This document shows, in pieces, positions 1-5,234 of a stretch of 7,903 nt of DNA (position 1 is its first letter; each line of letters starts with the position of its first letter). The notes below the pieces were generated by a model that ran no database searches, had not been told where the DNA came from, and saw only the letters and a program-made list of their open reading frames with translations. The position numbers and the translations under genes are program-made. The stretch is taken from NCBI GenBank assembly GCA_021833045.1, contig JAKBGP010000090.1:1-7903 (forward strand), in the 5' to 3' direction. Source of the DNA: Thermoplasmata archaeon. Its GTDB lineage: Archaea > Thermoplasmatota > Thermoplasmata > Thermoplasmatales > Thermoplasmataceae.

Positions 1-5
1 TTTTT

Positions 6-21
6 GGGTAATCAAAATTTT
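6..21 (-). promoter_or_regulatory. Intergenic element, left-edge copy
   Basis: On the minus strand this reads AATTTTGATTACCC, one nucleotide after the stop codon of the gene at 23..391. It matches the T-rich block plus ACCC seen before most genes here. Its hairpin and ribosome-binding site would fall outside the window, so another minus-strand gene probably starts just beyond position 1. That last point is inference. Confidence 0.55.
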
Positions 22-22
22 G

Positions 23-391
23 TTAATAATATTCATCCAACAATCCCTCAAAAAAGTGTGCTTCCACATCCGTCAGTTTCAGATTGCCACCGTCAGTGAT
101 TTCCAAGTATCCAGATATCTGTAATCCATCTGTAATATCGCCTCTACTGGCATCGCAGTCTGCATAAAAACTGATGTCATAATCTTTTGTGAAGTACGGA
201 AGAAGAACTGCCATATCGTATATGTCACCCATACCATCCACTTCCTCTCCTTCCATGTCCCTCACATAGAATATTGTATCAAATTCTGAATCCCTTTTTA
301 TTCTCCCATAAAATTCATCTCTGAATACTTTATCAAGGAGCGTGTTGAATATATCCTCTAATTTCTTTCTCTCCTCTTTCCTATTTTCCAT
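23..391 (-). CDS. Hypothetical acidic protein, 122 aa
   Basis: I do not recognise this protein. It starts with a charged, probably helical segment (about residues 1-30, rich in Arg, Lys and Glu), followed by a mixed region rich in Asp, Glu, Tyr and Phe, and ends in an acidic tail (LLDEYY). No transmembrane segment, signal peptide or cysteine motif is visible. Two in-frame ATGs lie six bases apart (397 and 391). I chose 391 because GAGGG sits about 8 nt before it but only 2 nt before the upstream ATG. It is the last complete gene of the series in the direction of transcription. Its leader has the intergenic block and a small CCC/GGG hairpin, and its stop abuts the next copy of the block. Confidence 0.8.
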   Translation of the reverse strand: MENRKEERKKLEDIFNTLLDKVFRDEFYGRIKRDSEFDTIFYVRDMEGEEVDGMGDIYDMAVLLPYFTKDYDISFYADCDASRGDITDGLQISGYLEITDGGNLKLTDVEAHFFEGLLDEYY

Positions 392-399
392 GTTCATTT

Positions 400-422
400 C
401 CCTCTTTGGGTAGCAAAAATTT
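400..422 (-). promoter_or_regulatory. Intergenic element with hairpin before gene 391
   Basis: The minus strand reads AATTTTTGCTACCC, then a short CCC-AAAGA-GGG hairpin that merges into the GAGGG ribosome-binding site. The T-rich block starts directly after the stop codon of the gene at 423..680. This copy has CTACCC instead of the commoner AATACCC. Confidence 0.6.
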
Positions 423-680
423 CTATGGTATCCTACTTAGTGTTATTTCTTTTATCGCAACTCTGTTCATTTGTACCATGCTATGCCCCTCCTGAACAAA
501 TCTTACTAAATTGCGTCTCACAAAGATTCGCACCACCTTGGATATTTCCATTTTTGTGTCCGTAGTATTGACAAAGCAGAACTGTGGTTCGCTGAAATCT
601 ATATTACGGCTGTATATGTTGAAATCACTTACCCTGTGGGGTGAATGATTCAAAATTTCTATTATGTCTTTCTCATCCAT
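423..680 (-). CDS. Hypothetical protein, 85 aa
   Basis: I do not recognise this protein. It begins with an acidic helix-like stretch (MDEKDIIEIL), has a middle containing SPHRVSDF, and ends in an alternating hydrophobic/basic region (about residues 46-72) that looks like beta strands. There is one cysteine (FCFVN) and no metal-binding pattern, membrane span or signal peptide. The start is supported by AAGGAG ending 9 nt before the ATG. It lies after a terminator-like hairpin that closes the DUF932 gene, so it may be a separate expression unit with the leader at 691..718. Confidence 0.78.
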   Translation of the reverse strand: MDEKDIIEILNHSPHRVSDFNIYSRNIDFSEPQFCFVNTTDTKMEISKVVRIFVRRNLVRFVQEGHSMVQMNRVAIKEITLSRIP

Positions 681-690
681 TCTTTTTCAT

Positions 691-718
691 CTCCTTACCT
701 ATTAGGTTAAAAATAATT
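691..718 (-). promoter_or_regulatory. Divergent intergenic element before gene 680
   Basis: The minus strand reads AATTATTTTTAACCT, a short hairpin (ACCT-AAT-AGGT), then AAGGAG. It keeps the order of the other copies, but the block has TAACCT where they have GAATACCC. It is one of the most divergent copies. Confidence 0.5.
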
Positions 719-727
719 TGTATAAAG

Positions 728-752
728 AAAAAATGTGGGGAATCACTTCCCC
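728..752 (-). terminator. Terminator-like hairpin after the DUF932 gene
   Basis: On the minus strand a perfect 6-bp stem GGGGAA / TTCCCC (737..742 with 747..752) encloses the tetraloop GTGA, followed by ACA and a run of six T. The TGA stop codon of the DUF932 gene lies inside the loop. Stem plus T-run fits an intrinsic-type or U-tract terminator; archaea terminate mainly on U-rich tracts, so the hairpin may instead stabilise the 3' end. Confidence 0.6.
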
Positions 753-1840
753 TTTTCAAGCAGTTTCCAGATTTCCCTGTCCTCAACTGCCCTGCCTGCA
801 ATTTTCTGAAGCTCGGTTGCCCTTTCGGGATTGTCTCCTTTCTTCAGCACATTGTTTGCATAGGCAGTCATGCTCTGGACAAAGTCAAAAGCGGTGTTCT
901 TCTCAAGAGCACCCATTATGGATTTGGCTTCATCCTGAGTTATGTTGAACACTGTTGCCGATACTTCAACGCCTGTTGGATCGATCTGAATCTCATTCAA
1001 ATCACCAAGTTTGCTGAGGTAATCCTGCACCTTCTCCTCATCAAGGGAGTAGTTGACCATGTCTGTTACCTGACTTAGTATCAGTTCTGATTCCGCAATC
1101 TTTGTGCGGTCAGACCAGATGTCACCCTCTTCTCCCCTGCCACCGATATGTCTTCTCCTGAACGGGTTTTCCCGTATCATTCCGTTTGTGCATACCTGCC
1201 TGACGATCAGTGGTGCAGCCTCGAAGGCAGTGTATCCGACTTCGCTATTCCTTACGGACACGCCAAGCCAATACTTTTCCTCTGGCTTGCCTGGAATGGT
1301 GACCAGTGCGGTCTCATCATACACCGTGTATGACATGGACTTTGATGAGATATAGGCATGAGCCATTCTGATCTGATGCCCAGTTTTGTTCACCTTCTCA
1401 GTCACGGCTTTCAGTACACCCATTGCAACATCGTAGTTGTCAATGACCCTGTACTTATCGGAAAGCATTGCGATCATTTCATCGTTGAACTGCCTCACAA
1501 GGACTACCTTCTCATAATTATGCATCCAATAGTTTACATTTTCTGCATAGATATCGGTGTCCTTTCCATGAGTGTTTTCAGCAACCAATTTGTCGTAATA
1601 CTCTTTCCTTATGCCTGTCTTCTCTGCTATCTGTCCGTGTGCCCATACCGTTGGTGTGAGTTCCCTCACGCCACCATGTGGGTGTTGTACCCTGAATTTG
1701 CCCCTGACAGCTTCTATGTCAAGAGTATTCACTCTCCAATCCCACTCGAACTGCTGCTTCTTCCCTGCAATTACTTGCAGGTTGTTCAGGAACTGCCTTG
1801 ATTCGTTCCCGTAGTATCCAAATATCTGTTCTGTCTGCAT
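743..1840 (-). CDS. DUF932 family phage/plasmid-like protein, 365 aa
   Basis: This matches the DUF932 (phage/plasmid-like, TIGR03299-type) family by sequence pattern. Features include FNDEMIAMLSDKYRVIDN at about residues 118-135, VSVRNSEVGYTAFEAAPLIV at 195-213 and the CTNGMI block at 217-222. The C-terminal helical part includes NNVLKKGDNPERATELQKIAG at about 329-349. The family is common on phages, archaeal viruses and plasmids; its biochemical role is not established to my knowledge. An in-frame ATG at 1864 lies inside the leader hairpin, so I chose 1840, which is preceded by AGGAGGAG at good spacing. It is the longest gene in the window and has its own leader and terminator-like hairpin. 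No truncation or frameshift is seen. Confidence 0.9.
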   Translation of the reverse strand: MQTEQIFGYYGNESRQFLNNLQVIAGKKQQFEWDWRVNTLDIEAVRGKFRVQHPHGGVRELTPTVWAHGQIAEKTGIRKEYYDKLVAENTHGKDTDIYAENVNYWMHNYEKVVLVRQFNDEMIAMLSDKYRVIDNYDVAMGVLKAVTEKVNKTGHQIRMAHAYISSKSMSYTVYDETALVTIPGKPEEKYWLGVSVRNSEVGYTAFEAAPLIVRQVCTNGMIRENPFRRRHIGGRGEEGDIWSDRTKIAESELILSQVTDMVNYSLDEEKVQDYLSKLGDLNEIQIDPTGVEVSATVFNITQDEAKSIMGALEKNTAFDFVQSMTAYANNVLKKGDNPERATELQKIAGRAVEDREIWKLLEKGK

Positions 1841-1845
1841 TTTTT

Positions 1846-1884
1846 CTCCTCCTGCCATGTACACATGGCGGGTAGCAAAATAAT
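1846..1884 (-). promoter_or_regulatory. Intergenic element with long hairpin before DUF932 gene
   Basis: The minus strand reads ATTATTTTGCTACCC, then a strong hairpin with stem GCCATG / CATGGC (extendable by one pair), then AGGAGGAG. The stem differs completely from those of other copies yet remains perfectly paired, which argues for selection on RNA structure. The ribosome-binding site lies just outside the stem. Confidence 0.7.
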
Positions 1885-1903
1885 GGATGACTATTCATCA
1901 TCC
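1885..1903 (-). terminator. Hairpin around the stop codon of gene 2376
   Basis: The minus strand has stem GGATGA / TCATCC enclosing TGAATAG, followed at once by ATTATTTTG. The TAG stop codon of the upstream gene is in the loop. It looks like a weak intrinsic-type terminator or a 3'-end protecting hairpin; the T-tract is interrupted. Confidence 0.5.
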
Positions 1904-2376
1904 TTATTTACAAACTGTTCAAGCACATTGTAAGTGCCATTGTATATAGTTGCCCTTGCCGACCCCTGTGCAAGACTGAGAATTTTGCTGATATCATCTG
2001 GGCTGAATTCTTTTATTGCTTCATCTGCCCAATAGATATGGCTTGAATTCTTAGCCAGCCATTCTGTAAGATCGCTGGTATATACACTCACATCTTCATA
2101 GGCAAGATCGTACAGCATGTCTTCATTCACATTATCCTCCTCAATGATGTGATCCAGAGCATCCACGACATACTCATAAAGATAGTCTTCATCCAATACG
2201 TCATGATTCGCATGCATAAAATCACTGAGATCACTTTGAAGTTGTGATTCCTCAATCAGAGATTCGTGTGTGAATGCGAAGAATGCTTCACGATTCTTTG
2301 TTGCCTCATGAAACTCGAACATTTCCCTTGCTGCGTAGGCAGCCTCTTTCACGGTTTCAAACCGCATTTTTTCCAT
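1891..2376 (-). CDS. Very acidic hypothetical phage-type protein, 161 aa
   Basis: By hand count it has about 38 Asp/Glu against 11 Lys/Arg, making it the most acidic product here. The middle (about residues 65-125) has a helix rich in acidic residues, then VSVYTSDLTEWLAKN and YWADEAIKEF. This resembles a pattern I recall from many small phage and plasmid proteins (VPxYxxDLxxW followed by an acidic helix), whose function is unknown. That resemblance is from memory. High negative charge would also suit a DNA mimic, but nothing in the sequence proves it. The ATG follows AAAGGG at about 6 nt; an in-frame ATG at residue 4 is possible. It lies directly upstream of the DUF932 gene. Confidence 0.82.
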   Translation of the reverse strand: MEKMRFETVKEAAYAAREMFEFHEATKNREAFFAFTHESLIEESQLQSDLSDFMHANHDVLDEDYLYEYVVDALDHIIEEDNVNEDMLYDLAYEDVSVYTSDLTEWLAKNSSHIYWADEAIKEFSPDDISKILSLAQGSARATIYNGTYNVLEQFVNKDDE

Positions 2377-2380
2377 TTTT

Positions 2381-2415
2381 ATCCCTTTTTCCGTTTTTTT
2401 AACGGGTATTCAAAA
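2381..2415 (-). promoter_or_regulatory. Intergenic element before gene 2376
   Basis: The minus strand reads AATTTTGAATACCC, a hairpin with stem CCGTT / AACGG and a five-A loop, then AAAAAGGG. The first A of the block overlaps the TAA stop codon of the gene at 2416..2802. The stem is identical to that before gene 2802, but the loop is A5 instead of GAGA. Confidence 0.7.
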
Positions 2416-2802
2416 TTAGTAGGATGATGGTATCCTCTCGGGTTCTATCTCACCGTTGAAGAGCTCTTCCATCATGAGATCGTATGTCTCCATGATTTTT
2501 TCTCTGTATTCTTTGGTGATTCCCCCAGCAAATTTTGTCAGGATATCTTCCTCAGGAGTGCTTGATGTTATAGTGTAATCCCCTTTCCTGTAAATGGGGT
2601 ATCTTTCGATTTCCACATACAACACACCAGCAACTCCGAATTTGATGTAGTCCTGTAATGGATTGTCACTTATCTTCTGATATTCCTCAGTTGATACCTG
2701 TTTCAACCACAGACCACCCATTAGATTCCCATACCATCCCACTGTTACCGATCTTATCAAAAGATCGTATTCATCTGGTTTTTCCAAAACGATAGTTTCC
2801 AA
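2416..2802 (-). CDS. Hypothetical protein with TTG start, 128 aa
   Basis: I do not recognise this protein. It looks like an alpha/beta soluble protein: an N-terminal strand-rich part with GWYGNLMGGLWLKQV at about residues 22-36, a central strand GVLYVEIERYPIYRKGDYTI at about 59-78, and a C-terminal acidic helix with two methionine-rich turns (about 97-118). There is no signal peptide, membrane span or cysteine. The start is TTG at 2802, supported by AAGGAG 9 nt upstream and by the leader hairpin before it; no in-frame ATG precedes it nearby. A 5-bp hairpin (AGGAT / ATCCT) lies just before its stop codon. Confidence 0.8.
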   Translation of the reverse strand: METIVLEKPDEYDLLIRSVTVGWYGNLMGGLWLKQVSTEEYQKISDNPLQDYIKFGVAGVLYVEIERYPIYRKGDYTITSSTPEEDILTKFAGGITKEYREKIMETYDLMMEELFNGEIEPERIPSSY

Positions 2803-2810
2803 CTTTTCAT

Positions 2811-2844
2811 CTCCTTCCGTTTCTCAACGGGTATTCAAAATAAT
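2811..2844 (-). promoter_or_regulatory. Canonical intergenic element before gene 2802
   Basis: The minus strand reads ATTATTTTGAATACCC, a perfect hairpin CCGTT-GAGA-AACGG with a GNRA-class tetraloop, then AAGGAG. This is one of the two clearest copies. The order is block, hairpin, ribosome-binding site, then start codon about 8 nt later. Confidence 0.78.
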
Positions 2845-2861
2845 GGGAAGTAATTATTCCC
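2845..2861 (-). terminator. Hairpin around the stop codon of gene 3144
   Basis: The minus strand has a 5-bp stem GGGAA / TTCCC enclosing TAATTAC, followed by ATTATTTTG. The TAA stop codon sits in the loop, as at 737..752 and 1885..1903. The stem is short, so termination strength is uncertain. Confidence 0.42.
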
Positions 2862-3144
2862 TATACCAAGTACAGCAGCATTGCCCTGCTGTATTTCCAT
2901 CTTTTGTGAGAATCACTTTGCAGTCCATCTCATCTGCAAACCCCCCATACTCTGTGTCTTTTGTTCTTGGAGCATGGGAATGCAGACCGTAGAAACACCA
3001 TCTGCATATCTGATTGCCGTTCCTCTGACTTATGTATATTTCTGATGCCAGAGGAAGTGATGACGTATGAACTTGCACATCGCCATGATCAACAACCCCA
3101 TAGGGGCTGTTGAAAGTGATTCTCACACTTTCTTTTTCGCTCAT
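2854..3144 (-). CDS. Small Cys/His-rich hypothetical protein, 96 aa
   Basis: I do not recognise this protein. It has a strand-rich N-terminal half (SVRITFNSPYGVV, EIYISQRNG), then a Cys/His cluster: C47 and C50 (CRWC), H55 and H57 (HSH), C75 and a C89-C90-C91 triplet near the end. CxxC followed by HxH could bind a metal ion, but no known zinc-ribbon pattern is complete, so this is inference. The reading frame is open upstream to 3201. I chose the ATG at 3144 because AAAAGGGGAT precedes it and because the upstream stretch overlaps the structured leader. It follows PCNA in the direction of transcription, with a split leader between them. Confidence 0.78.
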   Translation of the reverse strand: MSEKESVRITFNSPYGVVDHGDVQVHTSSLPLASEIYISQRNGNQICRWCFYGLHSHAPRTKDTEYGGFADEMDCKVILTKDGNTAGQCCCTWYRE

Positions 3145-3152
3145 AATATTAT

Positions 3153-3233
3153 CCCCTTTTGGGCAACGTTCCACGCTCTGCCGATAGTTTGATATCGGCA
3201 AACGATTATTTCAATGTTGGGTATTCAAAATAA
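3153..3233 (-). promoter_or_regulatory. Split leader with extra hairpin before gene 3144
   Basis: A distal block TTATTTTGAATACCC (3219..3233, minus strand) is separated by about 50 nt from the proximal part: GTTGCCC, a CCC-AAAA-GGG hairpin and the GGGGAT ribosome-binding site (3153..3167). The inserted segment carries a perfect 8-bp hairpin TGCCGATA / TATCGGCA (3193..3200 with 3179..3186, loop TCAAAC). A competing pairing GTTTG / CAAAC overlaps it, so two exclusive folds are possible. Its role is unknown; a regulated leader is inference. Confidence 0.6.
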
Positions 3234-3234
3234 A

Positions 3235-3252
3235 GAAAAAAATTATTTTTCC
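3235..3252 (-). terminator. Oligo-T terminator after PCNA gene
   Basis: Just after the TGA stop of PCNA the minus strand reads GGAAAAATAA followed by seven T and C. The A-run and T-run can pair weakly. The T7 tract fits the U-rich termination signal of archaea. It lies directly upstream of the next intergenic block. Confidence 0.5.
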
Positions 3253-4188
3253 TCACTCCATTCTTGGAGCGAGGTAATAGGAAATGGTTATTCCATTTTT
3301 CACAGCGGTTACCACTAACGGATAATCAGTGCTGAAATAGAATTCTGATCTCTTGTCAAGTTTCATCAATGCTGCGACTATCTTTATGAGATAATCCGTA
3401 GGGTATGATGTCCTTGCAACGCCTTTATGCACCACAGCGATTTCGTTTTCTGAAAAATTCATTTCCAGTTTGTCATCATCGTTGCTTGCACGCAGGCTCA
3501 GAACTTCGCCATCAAAATTCAGCCTTACGCTGTCTCTGACCTTGGAGCTCTGCTTCAAAAAGACCTTTACTTTTTCCAGTGGAGCAATTACTTTACATGC
3601 TTCCCTGTCTACTTTATACAGATCTGGCAGTTTCGGCATACTGTTTTCAACACCCCTGTTGACTGAGATTCCATGCTCAATACCATTGGCTGATGTTATC
3701 GACATATCCTTTGCCGTGTAGTTGATCGCAAAGAATTTGTTGTTTTCTTTGTCGGTCAGTACTTTGTCCACTGGCACTGGATATGATACCATGATACGAA
3801 CACTTCCCTTTCCTTCCATTGCATCATGGAGTATTTCCGTAGTCATAGGTACTTCAAAATACCTGTGCCCGAGATAATACTCCACGAATTGATCTCTTGG
3901 AATGAATATATCCGCCATTCCAACCCTTGCATTGTCAAGTATCCTCGTCTTCAATCCCTCTGGCGTCAATGTCAGGAAGAATTTTCCAACGAGTGCTTTC
4001 ACGACACTGTGCAGCAATTGAAGGTGCTCATACTGCATGACAACTATGATCTTCTCAGTGTTTATCACTTCAGTTGTTTCCTTCACAGGTTTCGACTGCT
4101 CGAACTTGTTTTTCAGTGTAGCCATTCTCTCTGTTCCGTCTGGAAAAGCGTACTTTTCCGCTTTTTGCTGTGCTTTCACACTTATCAT
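3253..4188 (-). CDS. pcn: PCNA-type DNA sliding clamp with N-terminal extension, 311 aa
   Basis: This is an archaeal/eukaryal PCNA, the ring-shaped clamp that holds DNA polymerase and other replication enzymes on DNA. Family marks include LTPEGLKTRILDNARVGMAD at about residues 74-93, matching the conserved L..EGL..RA.D...V.M.D block. Further marks are IPRDQF at 96-101, the interdomain connector region PKLPDL near 185-190, SYPTDYLIKIVAAL at 261-274, TDYPL at 287-291 and the C-terminal YYLAPRME. Typical archaeal PCNAs have about 245-250 residues; here roughly 45 extra residues precede the clamp fold (which starts near TEKIIVV, 44-50). The extension is polar and contains MATLKNKF. The ATG is preceded by TAGGAG and a canonical leader hairpin. 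Two domains of the usual fold are recognisable; no key region looks missing. Confidence 0.95.
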   Translation of the reverse strand: MISVKAQQKAEKYAFPDGTERMATLKNKFEQSKPVKETTEVINTEKIIVVMQYEHLQLLHSVVKALVGKFFLTLTPEGLKTRILDNARVGMADIFIPRDQFVEYYLGHRYFEVPMTTEILHDAMEGKGSVRIMVSYPVPVDKVLTDKENNKFFAINYTAKDMSITSANGIEHGISVNRGVENSMPKLPDLYKVDREACKVIAPLEKVKVFLKQSSKVRDSVRLNFDGEVLSLRASNDDDKLEMNFSENEIAVVHKGVARTSYPTDYLIKIVAALMKLDKRSEFYFSTDYPLVVTAVKNGITISYYLAPRME

Positions 4189-4198
4189 TTCTTTTTTT

Positions 4199-4232
4199 CT
4201 CCTACCGTATCTCTACGGGTATTCAAAATAAT
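4199..4232 (-). promoter_or_regulatory. Canonical intergenic element before PCNA gene
   Basis: The minus strand reads ATTATTTTGAATACCC, a perfect hairpin CCGTA-GAGA-TACGG with a GNRA-class tetraloop, then TAGGAG. Compared with the copy before gene 2802, the fifth stem pair changes from T-A to A-T on both sides, a compensatory change that supports RNA pairing. Confidence 0.78.
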
Positions 4233-4248
4233 CCCCCATCTTCGGGGG
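4233..4248 (-). terminator. Terminator-like hairpin after gene 4587
   Basis: Directly after the TAA stop codon the minus strand has a 5-bp all-GC stem CCCCC / GGGGG with loop GAAGAT, followed by ATTATTTTG. It is a compact stem followed by a T-rich tract. The T-rich tract is also the conserved block of the next leader, so terminator and leader are fused. Confidence 0.58.
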
Positions 4249-4587
4249 TTAATGTTTTTGGGAATGGTTTTTTTCCCACTGCTCCCATGTTTTGGCAAAG
4301 CCCTTTCTGAGGCTTCTTGCCCATATCTTGGATGCTTCCACACCCTTCCTCTGTTTGAGGAAGTCGGGAATTTCCAGTTTGAGCATTCTTGCGGACATAA
4401 CTATCTCTGTCCATGCCACCCCATGGGTGGTTCTGCTTGGGGCACCTATTAGCCCCAAGTACAAGCCTGCGGAAAGTTGATTTCCATCCCTAAATTGTTT
4501 CACAGCCTCCTGATGAGTCTGTGCGTATGACCTTTTGTCATACATCTGTTTCGCTTTCTCGAATTCAGTTTTCTCCATTTTTATCAC
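4249..4587 (-). CDS. Small basic hypothetical protein, 112 aa
   Basis: I do not recognise this protein. It looks mostly helical: an N-terminal charged helix (about residues 3-32), a small hydrophobic middle GLYLGLIGAPSRT at about 41-53, and a basic C-terminal half with KQRKGVEASKIW and RSLRKGFAKTWEQWEKN. Lys and Arg outnumber Asp and Glu, unlike most neighbours, so nucleic-acid binding is possible but unproven. The start is either GTG at 4587, 5 nt after AGGGG, or ATG at 4578 three codons later. I prefer the GTG because its spacing to the ribosome-binding site is better. The gene immediately precedes PCNA in the direction of transcription. Confidence 0.78.
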   Translation of the reverse strand: MIKMEKTEFEKAKQMYDKRSYAQTHQEAVKQFRDGNQLSAGLYLGLIGAPSRTTHGVAWTEIVMSARMLKLEIPDFLKQRKGVEASKIWARSLRKGFAKTWEQWEKNHSQKH

Positions 4588-4592
4588 ATTTT

Positions 4593-4617
4593 CCCCTTTC
4601 GGGTGTTCAAAATATTA
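4593..4617 (-). promoter_or_regulatory. Intergenic element before gene 4587
   Basis: The minus strand reads TAATATTTTGAACACCC, then a minimal hairpin CCC-GAAA-GGG with a GNRA tetraloop that merges into the AGGGG ribosome-binding site. Here the stem itself supplies part of the Shine-Dalgarno sequence, so folding could hide it. Confidence 0.68.
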
Positions 4618-4636
4618 GATGGGTGATTTACCCATC
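4618..4636 (-). terminator. Terminator-like hairpin after gene 5135
   Basis: The minus strand has a perfect 7-bp stem GATGGGT / ACCCATC with loop AAATC, 7 nt after the TGA stop codon of the upstream gene. It is followed by TAATATTTTG, which is also the conserved block of the next leader. Confidence 0.6.
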
Positions 4637-4643
4637 TTTTCTT

Positions 4644-5135
4644 TCAGAAAATAAGGTGTTGAGCAAACTTAAGAACATCATCCATGTCCCCGTTGTTGAA
4701 GTCTGAGTAAAATGTCCATTGTATACCCCAATCCTGATACTCTAACCATGCTCTGTCTGGTCTTCCATGTGAATCAAGTTCACCCCTGATCTTCACCGCT
4801 GGCCCACCTGTGCAGAGAAGAATCTCAAACTCGTCATCTGTCGGTTCTTCCCCTACATTGTGCCAACCAGAACGCAACTGAATCCCCAATGGAGATTCAT
4901 CTATTGCATTCAGAGCCTCAGTTTCATTGTGGTATCTGTTGAACATTTCTTCCTGATCCTGTCCGTTGTCGTATTCGTCAAGACCGTCTAACAGATCAAC
5001 ATCTTCCATGTTACAGTACCCATCGGTACTCTTGCATTCCTCTATGTGCTCTATCCTGAGGATCATTTTTTTGATGCTGTTAAGTTTTGCTCTTGCCTCG
5101 TCTCTTGCCCTGTTTTCTTCCATTTGTTCTATCAT
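4644..5135 (-). CDS. Conserved hypothetical protein of mobile-element type, 163 aa
   Basis: The C-terminal part (about residues 81-163) has SPLGIQLRSGWHNVG, EFEILLCTGGPAV, a segment ending in RAWLEYQDWGIQWTFY, and a final helix ending AQHLIF. I recall a family of uncharacterised proteins from bacterial plasmids, integrative elements and phages with the same order: RSGW, EILLCTGGPA, LxYQDWGTPWTEY and a final AxxFYF. That link is from memory. Family function is unknown. The N-terminal part (1-80) is a charged helix (1-33), then an acidic linker with two cysteines (C34, C41) and DLLDGLDEYDNGQDQEE. The ATG follows GGGGAGG at good spacing. The gene sits behind a split leader with a TATA-like box, so it may begin its own transcript. 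Confidence 0.82.
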   Translation of the reverse strand: MIEQMEENRARDEARAKLNSIKKMILRIEHIEECKSTDGYCNMEDVDLLDGLDEYDNGQDQEEMFNRYHNETEALNAIDESPLGIQLRSGWHNVGEEPTDDEFEILLCTGGPAVKIRGELDSHGRPDRAWLEYQDWGIQWTFYSDFNNGDMDDVLKFAQHLIF

Positions 5136-5142
5136 TCTTATT

Positions 5143-5219
5143 CCTCCCCTATTGGGTCACAATACCTTATTTATGTATCGTTACTCTATAATTTAAACGT
5201 ATTGGGTTTTCAAAATATA
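5143..5219 (-). promoter_or_regulatory. Split leader with TATA-like box before gene 5135
   Basis: The distal block ATATTTTGAAAACCC (5204..5218, minus strand) and the proximal part are about 40 nt apart. The proximal part is TATTGTGACCC, a CCC-AATA-GGG hairpin and the GGGGAGG ribosome-binding site (5143..5164). Between them lies TTTAAATTATA (5187..5197), a fair archaeal TATA box. A start site about 25 nt downstream would fall near 5165, just before the proximal element. CAATAC at 5200..5205 and GTATTG at 5160..5165 form an inverted repeat around the segment. Promoter function is inference. Confidence 0.55.
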
Positions 5220-5234
5220 TTGTTTTATTTCGTT

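Noticed and set aside
641..1078. Plus-strand open frame of 145 codons
   Set aside because: It is antisense to the DUF932 gene and crosses its terminator hairpin; composition and lack of a start signal mark it as a shadow.
743..1864. Longer start for the DUF932 gene at 1864
   Set aside because: The upstream ATGs are part of the leader hairpin GCCATG/CATGGC, and AGGAGGAG would then be translated; 1840 is correctly spaced.
2854..3201. Longer start for the Cys/His-rich gene at 3201
   Set aside because: The upstream 19 codons lie within the structured leader, and only the ATG at 3144 has a well-spaced ribosome-binding site.
3253..4188. Bacterial DnaN-type beta clamp
   Set aside because: Length, the LDNARVGMAD block and the LAPRxE end fit PCNA; bacterial clamps have about 370 residues and different motifs.
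4219..4232. ATTATTTTG block as a standard archaeal TATA box
   Set aside because: A start site about 25 nt downstream would fall in or after the ribosome-binding site, making the paired hairpin and Shine-Dalgarno sequence pointless in most copies.
3826..4452. Long plus-strand open frame of 208 codons
   Set aside because: It runs antisense across the PCNA start, its leader and the next gene, lacks a ribosome-binding site, and its product is Phe/Leu/Cys/His-rich as expected from reading real genes backwards.
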